From: Flavobacterium yafengii | GTDB lineage: Bacteria; Bacteroidota; Bacteroidia; Flavobacteriales; Flavobacteriaceae | Direction: 5' to 3' | Length of the DNA: 64,000 bases | Assembly (NCBI RefSeq): GCF_030010375.1 | Contig: NZ_JASCRY010000001.1 | Coordinates: 806,001 to 870,000, forward strand | In this document: piece after piece, positions 44,361 to 53,940 of the stretch | How the letters are laid out: each line of letters opens with the position of its first letter | Numbering within the stretch: position 1 is the first letter of the stretch | The notes under the pieces: generated by a model | Database searches by the model: none | The model's input: only the letters and a program-made list of their open reading frames with translations | What the model was told of the DNA's origin: nothing | Position numbers and translations under genes: made by a program

Positions 44361-44939
44361 TTAGACGAACAAACCTTTAACATTCGCAGCGAATAATTTA
44401 ACAGCAATTGCAAGAAGTACTACGCCAAAAGTCTTTCTAATGACGCCAAGTCCATTTTCTCCTAGTATTTTTTCAATTTTAGAGGATGATTTCAAAACAA
44501 TATATACCAGTATAATATTCAAAATTATGGCAATAACAATATTTATGGTAAAAAACTGGGAACGTAAAGACAGTAAAGTAGTCATTGTTCCGGCTCCGGC
44601 TATTAAGGGAAACGCCAAAGGGACAATAGATGCGGAACTCGCTTCTTCATCGCGATAAAGCCGAATGCCTAAAATCATTTCTAATGCCAGAAAGAATAAT
44701 ACAAATGAACCTGCAACCGCAAAAGAGTTTACATCAATTCCTATTAAATTCAATAATTCCTCTCCCACAAAAAGGAAAACAATCATGATTATGCATGCTA
44801 CTATTGAAGCTTTTTCAGATTCTATGTGTCCGTGTTTTGATCTTAAATCAACAATAATAGGAATAGTTCCCACGATATCAATTACGGCAAAAAGTACCAT
44901 TCCAACCGTAATTATTTCTCTAAAATCGATTTCAAACAT
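44361..44939 (-). CDS. MarC family membrane protein
   Basis: A 192-residue integral membrane protein with six predicted helices. The opening FREIITVGMVLFAVIDIVGTIPI and the later SIVPLAFPLIAGAGTMTTLL are the conserved blocks of the MarC (UPF0056) family. The physiological role is unknown; an older link to multiple antibiotic resistance was not upheld. Single gene, with about 270 bases of AT-rich sequence to the next gene. Confidence 0.9.
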   Translation of the reverse strand: MFEIDFREIITVGMVLFAVIDIVGTIPIIVDLRSKHGHIESEKASIVACIIMIVFLFVGEELLNLIGIDVNSFAVAGSFVLFFLALEMILGIRLYRDEEASSASIVPLAFPLIAGAGTMTTLLSLRSQFFTINIVIAIILNIILVYIVLKSSSKIEKILGENGLGVIRKTFGVVLLAIAVKLFAANVKGLFV

Positions 44940-45173
44940 AATTTTTTTGTTTGCAAAGTTAAACTTTTCGGTAGATTTTTGATTAAAATTAAATTTTATT
45001 ACAACAATTCTGATTCATTTTTTTACAGACTGATTTTCAATAGAATTTTTATTTTTTATAATTGTATGTTGTTTAATATTAGTTTGTTAGTTGGTTTTAA
45101 AAATCAATTGTTTCGTTGGTTTTTCCAAAAGTTAAAGTTGGTTTTTATCTAAAAAATTACAATTTACTTTGAC

Positions 45174-45181
45174 TACCTTTG
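45174..45181 (+). promoter_or_regulatory. -7 element of the DUF3109 gene
   Basis: TACCTTTG is an exact TAnnTTTG match, 28 bases before the ATG at 45210. Confidence 0.5.
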
Positions 45182-45209
45182 CACTTTATAATCTCTGTAC
45201 CCCAAAATA

Positions 45210-45776
45210 ATGTTTCAATTAGGAAAAACCATCGTCTCAGAAGACATACTCGAAAAAGATTTTGTTTGTAATTTGTCAGCCTGTAAAGGGGCTTGTTGTG
45301 TTGATGGCGATGCGGGAGCTCCATTGAGCATTGAGGAAACCAAGATATTAGAGGAAATTTATCCTAAAGTAAAACCGTTTTTACGCAAACAAGGAATTGC
45401 TGCTATTGAAGCGCAAGGAACTTGGACAAAAGGAACAGATGGTGATCTTGAAACACCGCTGATTGATAATAAGGATTGTGCTTATGTGATTTTTGACGGT
45501 AAAACGGCTTTGTGTGGTATCGAGCAAGCGTACAATCAAGGGATTGTTGACTGGAAAAAACCTGTTTCTTGTCATTTGTATCCTATTCGTGTGAAAGATT
45601 TCACGGAGTTTGCCGCTGTCAATTATGACAAATGGGATATTTGTGATCCGGCCTGTTCTTTAGGTCAGGAACTTGAAGTGCCAGTGTATAAATTTGTCAA
45701 GGAAGCTTTGGTTAGAAGGTTTGGAGAGGACTGGTATGCAGAGCTTGAAATAGTCGCACAAGAACTCAAAAAATAA
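45210..45776 (+). CDS. DUF3109 cysteine-rich protein
   Basis: A 188-residue cytoplasmic protein with a conserved set of eight cysteines: [11 protein letters not shown] near the N-terminus (residues 22-32), then isolated Cys in [23 protein letters not shown] and DICDPAC. The family (DUF3109, related to the YkgJ CxxCxxCC group) is likely to bind a metal or an iron-sulfur cluster. No function is established. Single gene upstream of nrdB. Confidence 0.88.
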   Translation: MFQLGKTIVSEDILEKDFVCNLSACKGACCVDGDAGAPLSIEETKILEEIYPKVKPFLRKQGIAAIEAQGTWTKGTDGDLETPLIDNKDCAYVIFDGKTALCGIEQAYNQGIVDWKKPVSCHLYPIRVKDFTEFAAVNYDKWDICDPACSLGQELEVPVYKFVKEALVRRFGEDWYAELEIVAQELKK

Positions 45777-45873
45777 ATCTAAAATAAATTCAAATTTTCT
45801 TGTTCCCTGTTTTTAAAATCCTATATTTTACGGTACTTCACCTCTCTTTTTTAATTTTAAAACACTGATTTTT

Positions 45874-45915
45874 AGACATTTAAAATTCATATAAAAAATG
45901 TCTTAATTTTTTAGT
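45874..45915 (+). terminator. Weak terminator of the DUF3109 gene
   Basis: AGACATTT and AAATGTCT pair across a 14-base loop, followed by a T-rich stretch. The stem is AT-rich, so it is only a candidate. Confidence 0.4.
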
Positions 45916-45942
45916 TTGTTAAAAACTATGGCCGATTGTGAA

Positions 45943-45950
45943 TAAGTTTG
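45943..45950 (+). promoter_or_regulatory. Candidate -7 element of nrdB
   Basis: TAAGTTTG matches TAnnTTTG, 89 bases before the nrdB start. A TTG at 45916 is 24 bases upstream, one base outside the usual range. Confidence 0.35.
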
Positions 45951-46038
45951 GCTTTTAATTCCGGCAATATTTCACAATCTTTGTAATCCACAGAAAGCAT
46001 AAAATTTCGTTAAAACCTCAAAAAAATAAACAATTATA

Positions 46039-47016
46039 ATGGCGCAAGTTGAACCAATTTTACAAGAAAATAAAAATCGTTTCGTAATTTTCCCTATCAA
46101 ACACCATGATATTTGGGAATTTTATAAAAGTATGGAAGCCAGTTTCTGGACTGCTGAAGAAATCGATTTGTCACAAGATCTAAATGACTGGAATAATAAA
46201 CTTTCTGATGAGGAACGTTATTTTGTAAAACACATTCTTGCTTTTTTTGCTGCTTCTGACGGAATTGTAAATGAGAATTTAGCCGAAAATTTTGTGAACG
46301 AAGTGCAATATGCTGAAGCAAAATTCTTTTACGGTTTTCAAATCATGATGGAAAACATTCACAGTGAAACGTATTCTTTGTTGATTGATACGTATGTGAA
46401 AGATGAAGTAGAGAAAGATGAATTGTTCAACGCTTTGGAAGTTTTTCCGGCAATTAAGAAAAAAGCGGACTGGGCTTTGAAATGGATTGAATCTGATTCG
46501 TTTGCGGAACGTTTGATTGCTTTTGCAGCTGTGGAAGGAATCTTCTTTTCGGGAGCGTTTTGTTCTATTTATTGGTTGAAAAAACGTGGATTAATGCCAG
46601 GATTAACGTTTTCTAACGAATTGATTTCTCGCGACGAAGGAGTACACTGTGATTTTGCAGTACACTTGCACAACCACCATTTAGTAAATAAAGTTCCAAA
46701 AGAAAGGATCAGAAGTATTATTGTTGATGCTTTGAATATTGAAAGAGAATTTATCACTGAATCCCTTCCTGTGAGTTTAATAGGAATGAATGCAGTGTTA
46801 ATGACACAATATTTAGAATTTGTTGCCGACAGATTATTGGTTGAATTAGGTTGCGAGAGAGAATACAACACTTCAAATCCTTTTGATTTTATGGATATGA
46901 TTTCGCTTCAAGGGAAAACAAATTTCTTTGAAAAGAAAGTTGCCGAATATCAAAAAGCAGGTGTTATGAATACCGATGAAGATGCTCAGAAAATTAGTTT
47001 TGACGCTGATTTTTAG
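46039..47016 (+). CDS. nrdB: Ribonucleotide reductase beta subunit, class I
   Basis: Generates the radical for the class I ribonucleotide reductase. The 325-residue ferritin-like protein shows the ligand helices: DLSQDLNDW, then ENLAENF (first Glu region), [19 protein letters not shown] (Glu/His), and [16 protein letters not shown] with [17 protein letters not shown]. The position of the tyrosyl radical is compatible with the NrdB/R2 eukaryote-like type. It is followed by nrdA after a palindromic repeat of about 100 bases. Confidence 0.95.
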   Translation: MAQVEPILQENKNRFVIFPIKHHDIWEFYKSMEASFWTAEEIDLSQDLNDWNNKLSDEERYFVKHILAFFAASDGIVNENLAENFVNEVQYAEAKFFYGFQIMMENIHSETYSLLIDTYVKDEVEKDELFNALEVFPAIKKKADWALKWIESDSFAERLIAFAAVEGIFFSGAFCSIYWLKKRGLMPGLTFSNELISRDEGVHCDFAVHLHNHHLVNKVPKERIRSIIVDALNIEREFITESLPVSLIGMNAVLMTQYLEFVADRLLVELGCEREYNTSNPFDFMDMISLQGKTNFFEKKVAEYQKAGVMNTDEDAQKISFDADF

Positions 47017-47029
47017 AAAGCAGTTATCG

Positions 47030-47130
47030 CATCAGCGGGTGTTTTAGCCCCGATGGAAGGGAATATCCTTTCTAGTCCTGAACTTTTTTCAGGACTAGAA
47101 AGATTGGAATGACAGCGGGATTAGCTTCCC
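47030..47130. repeat. Palindromic repeat element between nrdB and nrdA
   Basis: A 14-base stem CTTTCTAGTCCTGA (47068-47081) with its exact complement at 47089-47102 and a 7-base loop, flanked by two related words: CAGCGGGTGTTTTAGCCCC on the left and CAGCGGGATTAGCTTCC on the right. From memory, elements with TAGCCCCGAT...AGCGGGA...TAGCT are scattered in many copies in Flavobacterium genomes. It is GC-richer than its surroundings. It interrupts what is otherwise a two-gene unit. Confidence 0.75.
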
Positions 47131-47195
47131 AAAAAAATGAAACAAATACTCAAAAACGGGAAAGGGATTTTCTGTTTTTTAAAACAATTAAGCGT

Positions 47196-49610
47196 ATGTA
47201 TGTAGTTAAAAGAGATGGGCACAAAGAGCCGGTAATGTTCGACAAAATCACAGATAGAATTAAAAAACTATGTTATGGTTTGAATGATTTGGTTGATGCC
47301 GTGAAAGTGGCAATGCGCGTAATTGAAGGACTTTATGATGGTGTTTCGACATCTGAATTGGATAATCTTGCTGCCGAAACTGCCGCGTCAATGACTATTG
47401 CGCATCCTGATTATGCACAATTAGCCGCTCGTATTGCAATCTCAAATTTACATTCGAATACAAAAAAATCATTCTCTGAAACGATGAGTGATATGTTCAA
47501 TTATGTAAACCCAAGAAACGGTCAATATGCTCCGTTACTTTCTGAGGAAGTACATAAAGTGATTATGGATAATGCAGAGTTTTTAGACTCACATATTATA
47601 TACAACAGAGATTTCAACTACGATTATTTTGGTTTTAAAACCTTGGAACGATCGTATTTGCTAAAAATAAACGGTAAAATCGTAGAGCGTCCGCAACACA
47701 TGTTGATGCGTGTGTCTGTTGGGATTCACTTAGACGATTTGAAATCTGTGATAGAAACCTACGACTTAATGTCGAAAAAGTTCTTTACGCATGCAACGCC
47801 AACATTATTTAATGCTGGAACGCCAAAACCTCAGATGTCTTCTTGTTTCCTTTTGGCCATGCAAGACGATAGTATTGACGGGATTTATGATACGTTGAAA
47901 CAAACGGCAAAAATCTCTCAATCAGCAGGTGGAGTTGGACTTTCTATTCATAATGTAAGGGCTACAGGTTCTTACATACGTGGGACAAACGGAACGTCAA
48001 ACGGAATTGTTCCGATGTTACGTGTTTTCAATGATACCGCTCGTTATGTAGATCAAGGTGGTGGAAAACGTAAAGGTAGTTTTGCTATTTATATCGAAAC
48101 TTGGCATGCGGATATCTTTGAATTCCTGGACTTGAAAAAGAATACCGGAAAAGAAGAAATGCGTGCAAGAGATTTGTTTTTTGCGATGTGGACTTCGGAT
48201 TTGTTCATGAAAAGAGTACAAGAAGATAGCTATTGGACGTTGATGTGTCCTAATGAATGTCCAGGATTGTATGATGTGTATGGCGAAGAATTTGAGGCGA
48301 TGTACATTGATTACGAGAAACGTGGAAAAGGTAGAAAAACCATCAAAGCACACGAATTGTGGGAGAAAATTCTGGAATCACAAATCGAAACTGGAACGCC
48401 TTATATGTTGTACAAAGATGCTGCCAACAGAAAATCAAACCAAAAAAATCTAGGTACGATTCGTTCTTCGAATTTGTGTACCGAGATTATGGAATACACT
48501 TCGAAAGATGAAATTGCGGTTTGTAACCTGGCTTCACTTTCGTTGCCAATGTTTGTGGAAAACAAAAAATTCAATCACGATTTGTTGTACACCGTTACCA
48601 AACGCGTGACCAGAAACTTGAATAAAGTTATCGACAGAAATTATTATCCGGTAATAGAAGCCGAAAACTCGAATATGCGTCACAGACCAGTTGGTCTTGG
48701 AGTGCAAGGATTGGCCGATGCTTTCATTATGTTGCGTTTGCCATTTACGAGTGATGAAGCTAAAAAACTGAACCAGGAAATTTTTGAAACTTTATATTTT
48801 GCTGCCGTTACCGCTTCAATGGAAATGGCCAAAGAAGAAGGTCCTTATTCTACTTTTGAAGGTTCGCCAATGTCTCAAGGAGAATTCCAGTTCAATTTGT
48901 GGGGGATGAAAGATGAGGAATTATCCGGTCGTTGGGACTGGGCTTCATTAAGAAAAGAAGTGATGCAACACGGGGTGAGAAACTCATTATTAGTAGCGCC
49001 AATGCCAACAGCTTCGACTTCTCAAATCTTGGGTAATAACGAAGCATTCGAACCATACACTTCTAATATTTACACCAGAAGAGTACTTTCGGGAGAATTT
49101 ATTGTGGTAAACAAACACTTGTTACACGATTTAGTGGAGCGTGGTTTGTGGAACGAAACATTGAAACAAGAATTAATGCGAAATAACGGTTCCGTTCAAG
49201 ACCTGAACATTCCGCAAGACTTGAAAGAATTGTACAAAACCGTTTGGGAAATGTCCATGAAAGACATTATCGATATGTCTCGTCAACGTGGTTATTTTGT
49301 GGATCAATCACAATCGTTGAACTTATTCATGCAAAATGCCAATTATTCTAAATTGACATCGATGCATTTCTATGCTTGGCAATCTGGATTGAAAACGGGA
49401 ATGTATTATTTAAGAACAAAAGCTGCGGTGGATGCAATTAAATTTACATTGAACAATGATAAAAAAGCGGAGCCAATTGAAATTAAAGAGCAACCAATCG
49501 CTGTTCCTGTAGTAGCAGAACAAGTAGAAATGACTACCGAAGAATACAAAGCAATGATTGAATTGGCTAAAAATGCCGGTCCAGACGAATGTGAAATGTG
49601 TGGTAGTTAA
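47196..49610 (+). CDS. nrdA: Ribonucleotide reductase alpha subunit, class I
   Basis: Reduces ribonucleoside diphosphates to deoxy forms. With the ATG at 47196 the protein is 804 residues and starts [18 protein letters not shown], the ATP-cone that senses dATP/ATP. The catalytic domain has [20 protein letters not shown] (active-site Cys), [25 protein letters not shown] (catalytic NLCxE) and [20 protein letters not shown]. The C-terminus ends in a CEMCG redox pair. The frame is open from 47109, but that part lies in the repeat element and is not expected to be translated. Confidence 0.95.
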   Translation: MYVVKRDGHKEPVMFDKITDRIKKLCYGLNDLVDAVKVAMRVIEGLYDGVSTSELDNLAAETAASMTIAHPDYAQLAARIAISNLHSNTKKSFSETMSDMFNYVNPRNGQYAPLLSEEVHKVIMDNAEFLDSHIIYNRDFNYDYFGFKTLERSYLLKINGKIVERPQHMLMRVSVGIHLDDLKSVIETYDLMSKKFFTHATPTLFNAGTPKPQMSSCFLLAMQDDSIDGIYDTLKQTAKISQSAGGVGLSIHNVRATGSYIRGTNGTSNGIVPMLRVFNDTARYVDQGGGKRKGSFAIYIETWHADIFEFLDLKKNTGKEEMRARDLFFAMWTSDLFMKRVQEDSYWTLMCPNECPGLYDVYGEEFEAMYIDYEKRGKGRKTIKAHELWEKILESQIETGTPYMLYKDAANRKSNQKNLGTIRSSNLCTEIMEYTSKDEIAVCNLASLSLPMFVENKKFNHDLLYTVTKRVTRNLNKVIDRNYYPVIEAENSNMRHRPVGLGVQGLADAFIMLRLPFTSDEAKKLNQEIFETLYFAAVTASMEMAKEEGPYSTFEGSPMSQGEFQFNLWGMKDEELSGRWDWASLRKEVMQHGVRNSLLVAPMPTASTSQILGNNEAFEPYTSNIYTRRVLSGEFIVVNKHLLHDLVERGLWNETLKQELMRNNGSVQDLNIPQDLKELYKTVWEMSMKDIIDMSRQRGYFVDQSQSLNLFMQNANYSKLTSMHFYAWQSGLKTGMYYLRTKAAVDAIKFTLNNDKKAEPIEIKEQPIAVPVVAEQVEMTTEEYKAMIELAKNAGPDECEMCGS

Positions 49611-49628
49611 TTATAATAGGAAAATAAT

Positions 49629-49653
49629 AAAGGCTTCTTAATTGAGGCCTTTT
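49629..49653 (+). terminator. Terminator of nrdA
   Basis: AAAGGCTTC and GAGGCCTTT pair with one G-U around a 6-base loop, followed by T. Confidence 0.75.
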
Positions 49654-49710
49654 GTAAGAATATTAACCTTTAATCTATTCTGCTGAGGTAAAGAAAAAAA
49701 GTAATACGCA

Positions 49711-49738
49711 TAAAAAAAGGGATATCTGTGACATCCCT
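49711..49738 (-). terminator. Minus-strand terminator of the candidate small RNA
   Basis: AGGGAT and ATCCCT arms (49718-49723, 49733-49738) with further partial pairing inside; the minus-strand transcript ends in seven T residues. No minus-strand gene precedes it. Confidence 0.65.
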
Positions 49739-49826
49739 AACTTGGAAACTTAAAATTAAAACGGCCGGGAAGCTTTTAAAAAATTAAGTTATAAAGATCA
49801 TGAGATTACCTCACCTACTTTTTTAT
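49711..49826 (-). ncRNA. Candidate small RNA of about 116 nt
   Basis: An exact flavobacterial promoter on the minus strand (TTG at 49859-49861, 19-base spacer, TACTTTTG at 49832-49839) is followed about 110 bases later by a terminator (AGGGAT...ATCCCT then seven T). Between them the RNA could form a hairpin from AACTTAA/TTAAGTT with inner TTAAAA/TTTTAA pairs and a GC-rich tip containing TTCCCGGCC. The only ORF is five codons long (MIFIT). Whether it belongs to a known family such as Flavo-1 cannot be told without a covariance search. Confidence 0.5.
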
Positions 49827-49831
49827 TATAC

Positions 49832-49861
49832 CAAAAGTAAATAAAAATATCTTTTTTCCAA
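49832..49861 (-). promoter_or_regulatory. Consensus promoter of the candidate small RNA
   Basis: TTG, exactly 19 bases, then TACTTTTG on the minus strand. One of only two full TTG-N19-TAnnTTTG matches found by eye in this window, the other being at dgt. Confidence 0.65.
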
Positions 49862-49964
49862 GTTAAATTATTCACAGAATTTAAAATATTTTTTTAAACC
49901 CAAGCAAAACAAAGGCTTGGAAGAAAATGAATTTTGAGAAAATTCTTAACAAAAAAAAGACAGT

Positions 49965-50864
49965 ATGATAAATTTATCAATTTACCGATTTACGCTTTTA
50001 AATAAAGCGAAAGAACAACAAGTTCTTAGCTTCTTCAATGAAGAGGAAGACTTGTTAGATACCATGAATGACTTCTGTAGTCACATCCATAAAAATACTA
50101 AATCTTATACAGATGTACAGGGAAAGTATAGAACTTTTTCACTTGCAAATAATCAAATTAAAGATGTTGAAAAAAGGATTATCACAGGCTATTTTGATTC
50201 TGGATACACTGGGGAATATGGGCAAATAAAGGATGGGAAAACTTCTAATCTCAAATATGACATTTTAAAAGGAGATTTATTTAGTAAAGATTTTTTTTAT
50301 CTTATTCATGTTCCTAAAAATTCAAAATATGGGTTTTTTATTTTTCAGAAAAAAGAGAATCATGGTGTGAAAATGATATTTGAAAATGCTTTCAATTCTT
50401 TTATGAGGTTGAAAGGAGTTTCAAATTATTTTCTACAATTAAAACAAGCGCCGGCAAGATATCTGATTAATAATTTTTTGAAATTTGGAAAGCTAAAAGA
50501 ATTTAGGTTAATTGATGGTACAATTCAATCTGCTATAGAAACATTAAATGTAAATTTAGGTAGAGAGGAACGTGTAATAAAGTTGAATAGTTCAACAAAT
50601 AATCAAAGTGTGAAAAATGTTTTGGTTGAGTTGTTTGATAATTTTTCATCTCAAGATAAAATTCCTTTTATGAATCAAGGTGCATATGATGAGATAACTT
50701 TTGTGATTGGTCACAATGGTGTTTCGAAAACCTTTTACATTAAGGACAAAGAGAAAATTAGAACAAGCTTTAATGTTACTTCAATGCTTGAATTTGAGGA
50801 TGGAGAGGCCACATTCGAATCATTAATAAGGATTTCTTTAGAATTAATAAATTCAGCGGCATAG
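49965..50864 (+). CDS. Protein of unknown function, 299 residues
   Basis: I do not recognise this protein. It has no signal peptide or membrane helix and appears cytoplasmic. It starts MINLSIYRFTLLNKAKEQQ; there is a beta-rich centre (FFYLIHVPKNSKYGFFIFQK, about residues 111-130) leading into a helical segment with NAFNSFMRL, then a basic helix region, and a C-terminal alternating strand part ending ESLIRISLELINSAA. Codon use is very AT-rich compared with nrdA, and the gene stands alone between nrdA and an RDD gene, so recent acquisition is plausible. A stand-alone phage-defence or toxin-like role is a guess from this layout only. Confidence 0.75.
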   Translation: MINLSIYRFTLLNKAKEQQVLSFFNEEEDLLDTMNDFCSHIHKNTKSYTDVQGKYRTFSLANNQIKDVEKRIITGYFDSGYTGEYGQIKDGKTSNLKYDILKGDLFSKDFFYLIHVPKNSKYGFFIFQKKENHGVKMIFENAFNSFMRLKGVSNYFLQLKQAPARYLINNFLKFGKLKEFRLIDGTIQSAIETLNVNLGREERVIKLNSSTNNQSVKNVLVELFDNFSSQDKIPFMNQGAYDEITFVIGHNGVSKTFYIKDKEKIRTSFNVTSMLEFEDGEATFESLIRISLELINSAA

Positions 50865-50888
50865 TATTTATTAAATTTTAAACTTAAG

Positions 50889-50918
50889 GGAGCATTTGAA
50901 TTGTCAAATGCTCCTTTT
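50889..50918 (+). terminator. Terminator of the unknown gene
   Basis: GGAGCATTTGA and TCAAATGCTCC form a perfect 11-bp stem with a 4-base loop, followed by TTTT. Confidence 0.88.
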
Positions 50919-51046
50919 CGTTAATATATCCCAAAATAGAAGGCTACATAAATCTTTAATATTGAATATTTGGATTAAAACTATAAGAATAATTCATTAT
51001 ATTTGAGATGGTTGTCATTATAAATAATCATTTTTATACTACTATT

Positions 51047-51538
51047 ATGGAAAATAAAAAATTTACTGTTACAGATGATTTATTAGCTTCCAAAAGCCAG
51101 CGTTTCCTTAATTTCATTATCGATGTGTTGATAGTTTATGTTATTGAAATCACCATTGGCACCACCATAATTATAATTGGAGACTTGACTAATAGTTATG
51201 CAGCCTCAAATTGGGTTAAAGCACTGAGCCCAATCGAAAGCTTCTTTTTTGGACTTATTATCCTGTTTTTTTACTACGGACTTACCGAAATGTATTTCTC
51301 CAGAACCTTCGCTAAATATTTTACTAAAACACTAGTTGTAAAGCATGACGGTTCAAAACCAAATATGAAAAGCGTTATTATACGAACAGTATCCAGATTA
51401 ATTCCTTTGGAGCCTTTTTCTTTTTTAACAGCTGAGCGAGGATGGCACGACACATTATCCGTTACGTATGTGGTGAAAAAGCATGAGTTTATTGCAAAAA
51501 AAAAATTGCTTGATCCATCTGATGAAATTGCAGTTTAA
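51047..51538 (+). CDS. RDD family membrane protein
   Basis: A 163-residue membrane protein with the RDD domain: SQRFLNFIIDVLIVYVI contains the Arg and Asp positions, followed by a second helix pair and the FAKYFTKTLVVKHDGSKP cytoplasmic segment. The ATG at 51047 is preferred over 51008, because it directly precedes the family-like start MENKKFTVTDDLLASK. RDD proteins have been proposed to act in ion or proton transport; the function here is not known. Single gene. Confidence 0.85.
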   Translation: MENKKFTVTDDLLASKSQRFLNFIIDVLIVYVIEITIGTTIIIIGDLTNSYAASNWVKALSPIESFFFGLIILFFYYGLTEMYFSRTFAKYFTKTLVVKHDGSKPNMKSVIIRTVSRLIPLEPFSFLTAERGWHDTLSVTYVVKKHEFIAKKKLLDPSDEIAV

Positions 51539-51558
51539 CAATAGTTTTACTTAAAAAC

Positions 51559-51595
51559 AAAACCTAGTAAATTTTTAAATCTACTAGGTTTTTTT
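51559..51595. terminator. Bidirectional terminator, RDD and metE genes
   Basis: AAAACCTAGTA and TACTAGGTTTT are exact complements; T and A runs on both sides. Confidence 0.9.
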
Positions 51596-51604
51596 ATTTA
51601 ATTA

Positions 51605-53929
51605 TTAAACAGTTGCAATGTTTTCTATCGCAATTCTCATCTCTTGAGCTGCGGCTACCATTTCGACTAAAGCCTTTTTGGTTTCGTCCCAATGGCGGGT
51701 TTTTAAACCACAATCCGGATTGACCCAAAGTTGGTCAACAGGAATAACTGCCGAAGCTTTTTCTAATAATTTAACCATTTCGGAACTAGAAGGAACGCGA
51801 GGGGAATGGATGTCATATACGCCAGGTCCTATTTCGTTTGGATAATTGAAATCGGCAAAAGCATCCAGCAATTCCATTTGCGAACGCGAACACTCTATGG
51901 TGATTACATCGGCATCCATATCGGCAATATTCTGTATGATGTCATTGAATTCACTGTAACACATGTGGGTATGAATCTGGGTGTCATCTTTTACGCCACT
52001 TGCCGAAATTCTAAATGCTTTTACAGCCCAATCCAAATAGGTTGCCCATTCTTCTTTTCGTAAAGGCAATCCTTCTCGAATAGCAGGTTCATCAATTTGA
52101 ATGATCTTAATTCCTGCATTTTCTAAATCGACAACTTCATCTCTAATCGCCAATGCAATTTGAGTACAGGTTTCCGAGCGCGGCTGGTCGTTACGGACAA
52201 AGGACCATTGCAAAATAGTTACGGGGCCGGTTAACATTCCTTTAACCCATTTTGGCGTAAGCGATTGTGCAAAAGCCGACCATTTCACAGTCATTGGATT
52301 TGGACGTGATACATCGCCATAAATAACGGGTGGCTTCACACAACGGCTGCCGTAACTTTGTACCCAACCGTTTTTGGTAAACGTAAATCCGTCGAGTTGT
52401 TCTCCAAAATATTCTACCATATCATTGCGTTCAAATTCTCCATGAACCAAAACATCAATGCCCGTTTCTTCCTGAAAACGAATCGTTTCTTCGGTTTCTT
52501 TTTGAAGCAAATCATCATATTGTTGTTGGTTTAATTCGCCTTTTTTGAACTTCGCTCTCCAGCTTCGAACTTCGGTGGTTTGTGGGAAAGAACCAATAGT
52601 TGTAGTTGGGAATAACGGAAGATTTAATACGTCTATTTGTTTTTTTCTTCGAACGGAAAATGGATTTTGTCTTTGGTCATCACCACTTGTAATGCTGGCA
52701 ACACGGTTTTTTACCGCATTATTGTGGATTAATTTTGATGTTTTTCGGTTTTCATTGGCAACGGTATTTTCTTGAAAACGGATAGAATTAGTCGTGTTTA
52801 TTTCATTTGAGGCAAAATACTTAAGCAGTACTATTTCTTCTGTTTTTTGTTTGGCGAAAGCCAGCCATTGCTTGATTTCAGGAGTTAGTGTTGCGTTGTT
52901 GGTTTCTAGTTCTAAATCACACGGGGAGTGAATAAGAGAGCACGATGGCGCAATTAGTATTCTATTTTCGCCAAGTACGTCCGTTGCTTTTTTGATAAGC
53001 GCTAACGATTTTTTGAAATCATTTTTCCAAATATTTCTTCCATCGACAACACCAAGTGAAAGATTCACATTATCTGATAATTGTCCTGATTCCAGAATAT
53101 CATCCAATTGAGAATGACAACGCACCAAATCCAAATGTAAAGTATGAACGGGCAAGGCAAGAACAGTGTCAAGATTTTCTCCGAAACAATCAAAATAGTT
53201 AGCAAGAATTAATTTGATTTTAGGGAAGCGTTTGTTGATTTCGGTATACACATAAGTGATAGCACTTCTTTCTTTATCAGTTAGATTCAAAGCCAGAAAT
53301 GGTTCGTCAAATTGAATCCATGCTACATTTTCATTTTCCAGTTTTTGAAGAATTTCAAAATAAACCGGCAGTAATTTTTCGATAAGGTCTATTCTATGGA
53401 AACCTTCTTCCTTTTCTTTTCCAAGAAGTAAGTAGGAAACAGGTCCCATAAGCACAGGCTTTGTTGCGATTCCTAATGCATTGGCTTCTTTGAACTCGTT
53501 GATTATTTTTTCGGAGAATAATTTGAATTCTTGGTCTTTGGTAAATTCCGGTACGATGTAATGATAATTCGTATCAAACCATTTTGTCATTTCCATAGCA
53601 ACGACATCTTGTCCGTCTTTTTGCGAACCTCTGGCCATGGCAAAATACAAATCGATAGTGGAGTTTGTTTTGGCTAATTCTTGATAGCGTTTTGGAATAA
53701 CGCCCAATGTAAGTGATAAGTCGAGTACTTGATCGTAAAACGAAAAGTCATTGGAAGGGATTAAATCGATTCCGGCTTCGGCCTGTAATTGCCAGTTTTC
53801 CTTGCGGATGTTTGCTCCTGTAGTCAAAAGTTCGTCTACGGAAATTTTTCCAGCCCAGTACGATTCGCAGGCTTTTTTTAATTCTCTGTTACTACCAATT
53901 CGCGGGTAGCCAAGATTGTTTGTTAGCAT
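51605..53929 (-). CDS. metE: Cobalamin-independent methionine synthase
   Basis: Transfers a methyl group from 5-methyltetrahydropteroyl-triglutamate to homocysteine, making methionine without B12. The 774-residue protein begins NLGYPRIGSNRELKKACESYW, has the folate-side IQFDEPFLAL, and in the C-terminal half the zinc and homocysteine site: HGEFERNDMVEYFGE, IQIDEPAIREGLPL, HTHMCYSEFN (zinc Cys) and VNPDCGLKTR (zinc Cys). Its leader of about 400 bases carries a cobalamin riboswitch and a 36-codon ORF. When B12 is present the riboswitch should turn it off, leaving a B12-dependent MetH encoded elsewhere. Confidence 0.97.
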   Translation of the reverse strand: MLTNNLGYPRIGSNRELKKACESYWAGKISVDELLTTGANIRKENWQLQAEAGIDLIPSNDFSFYDQVLDLSLTLGVIPKRYQELAKTNSTIDLYFAMARGSQKDGQDVVAMEMTKWFDTNYHYIVPEFTKDQEFKLFSEKIINEFKEANALGIATKPVLMGPVSYLLLGKEKEEGFHRIDLIEKLLPVYFEILQKLENENVAWIQFDEPFLALNLTDKERSAITYVYTEINKRFPKIKLILANYFDCFGENLDTVLALPVHTLHLDLVRCHSQLDDILESGQLSDNVNLSLGVVDGRNIWKNDFKKSLALIKKATDVLGENRILIAPSCSLIHSPCDLELETNNATLTPEIKQWLAFAKQKTEEIVLLKYFASNEINTTNSIRFQENTVANENRKTSKLIHNNAVKNRVASITSGDDQRQNPFSVRRKKQIDVLNLPLFPTTTIGSFPQTTEVRSWRAKFKKGELNQQQYDDLLQKETEETIRFQEETGIDVLVHGEFERNDMVEYFGEQLDGFTFTKNGWVQSYGSRCVKPPVIYGDVSRPNPMTVKWSAFAQSLTPKWVKGMLTGPVTILQWSFVRNDQPRSETCTQIALAIRDEVVDLENAGIKIIQIDEPAIREGLPLRKEEWATYLDWAVKAFRISASGVKDDTQIHTHMCYSEFNDIIQNIADMDADVITIECSRSQMELLDAFADFNYPNEIGPGVYDIHSPRVPSSSEMVKLLEKASAVIPVDQLWVNPDCGLKTRHWDETKKALVEMVAAAQEMRIAIENIATV

Positions 53930-53940
53930 TTTTTTGCTTT

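Larger units (their letters stand above)
49611..49964. other. 354-bp intergenic region with two terminators and a candidate small RNA
   Basis: After the nrdA terminator (49629-49653) the plus strand has no ORF of note. The minus strand carries a promoter at 49832-49861 and a terminator at 49711-49738. Just before the next gene a 6-base inverted repeat (CCAAGC, 49900-49905; GCTTGG, 49915-49920) could form a small leader hairpin. Confidence 0.5.

Noticed and set aside
47109..47195. N-terminal extension of NrdA of 29 residues
   Set aside because: The extension overlaps the right end of the palindromic element, and the ATP-cone starts directly at the ATG at 47196.
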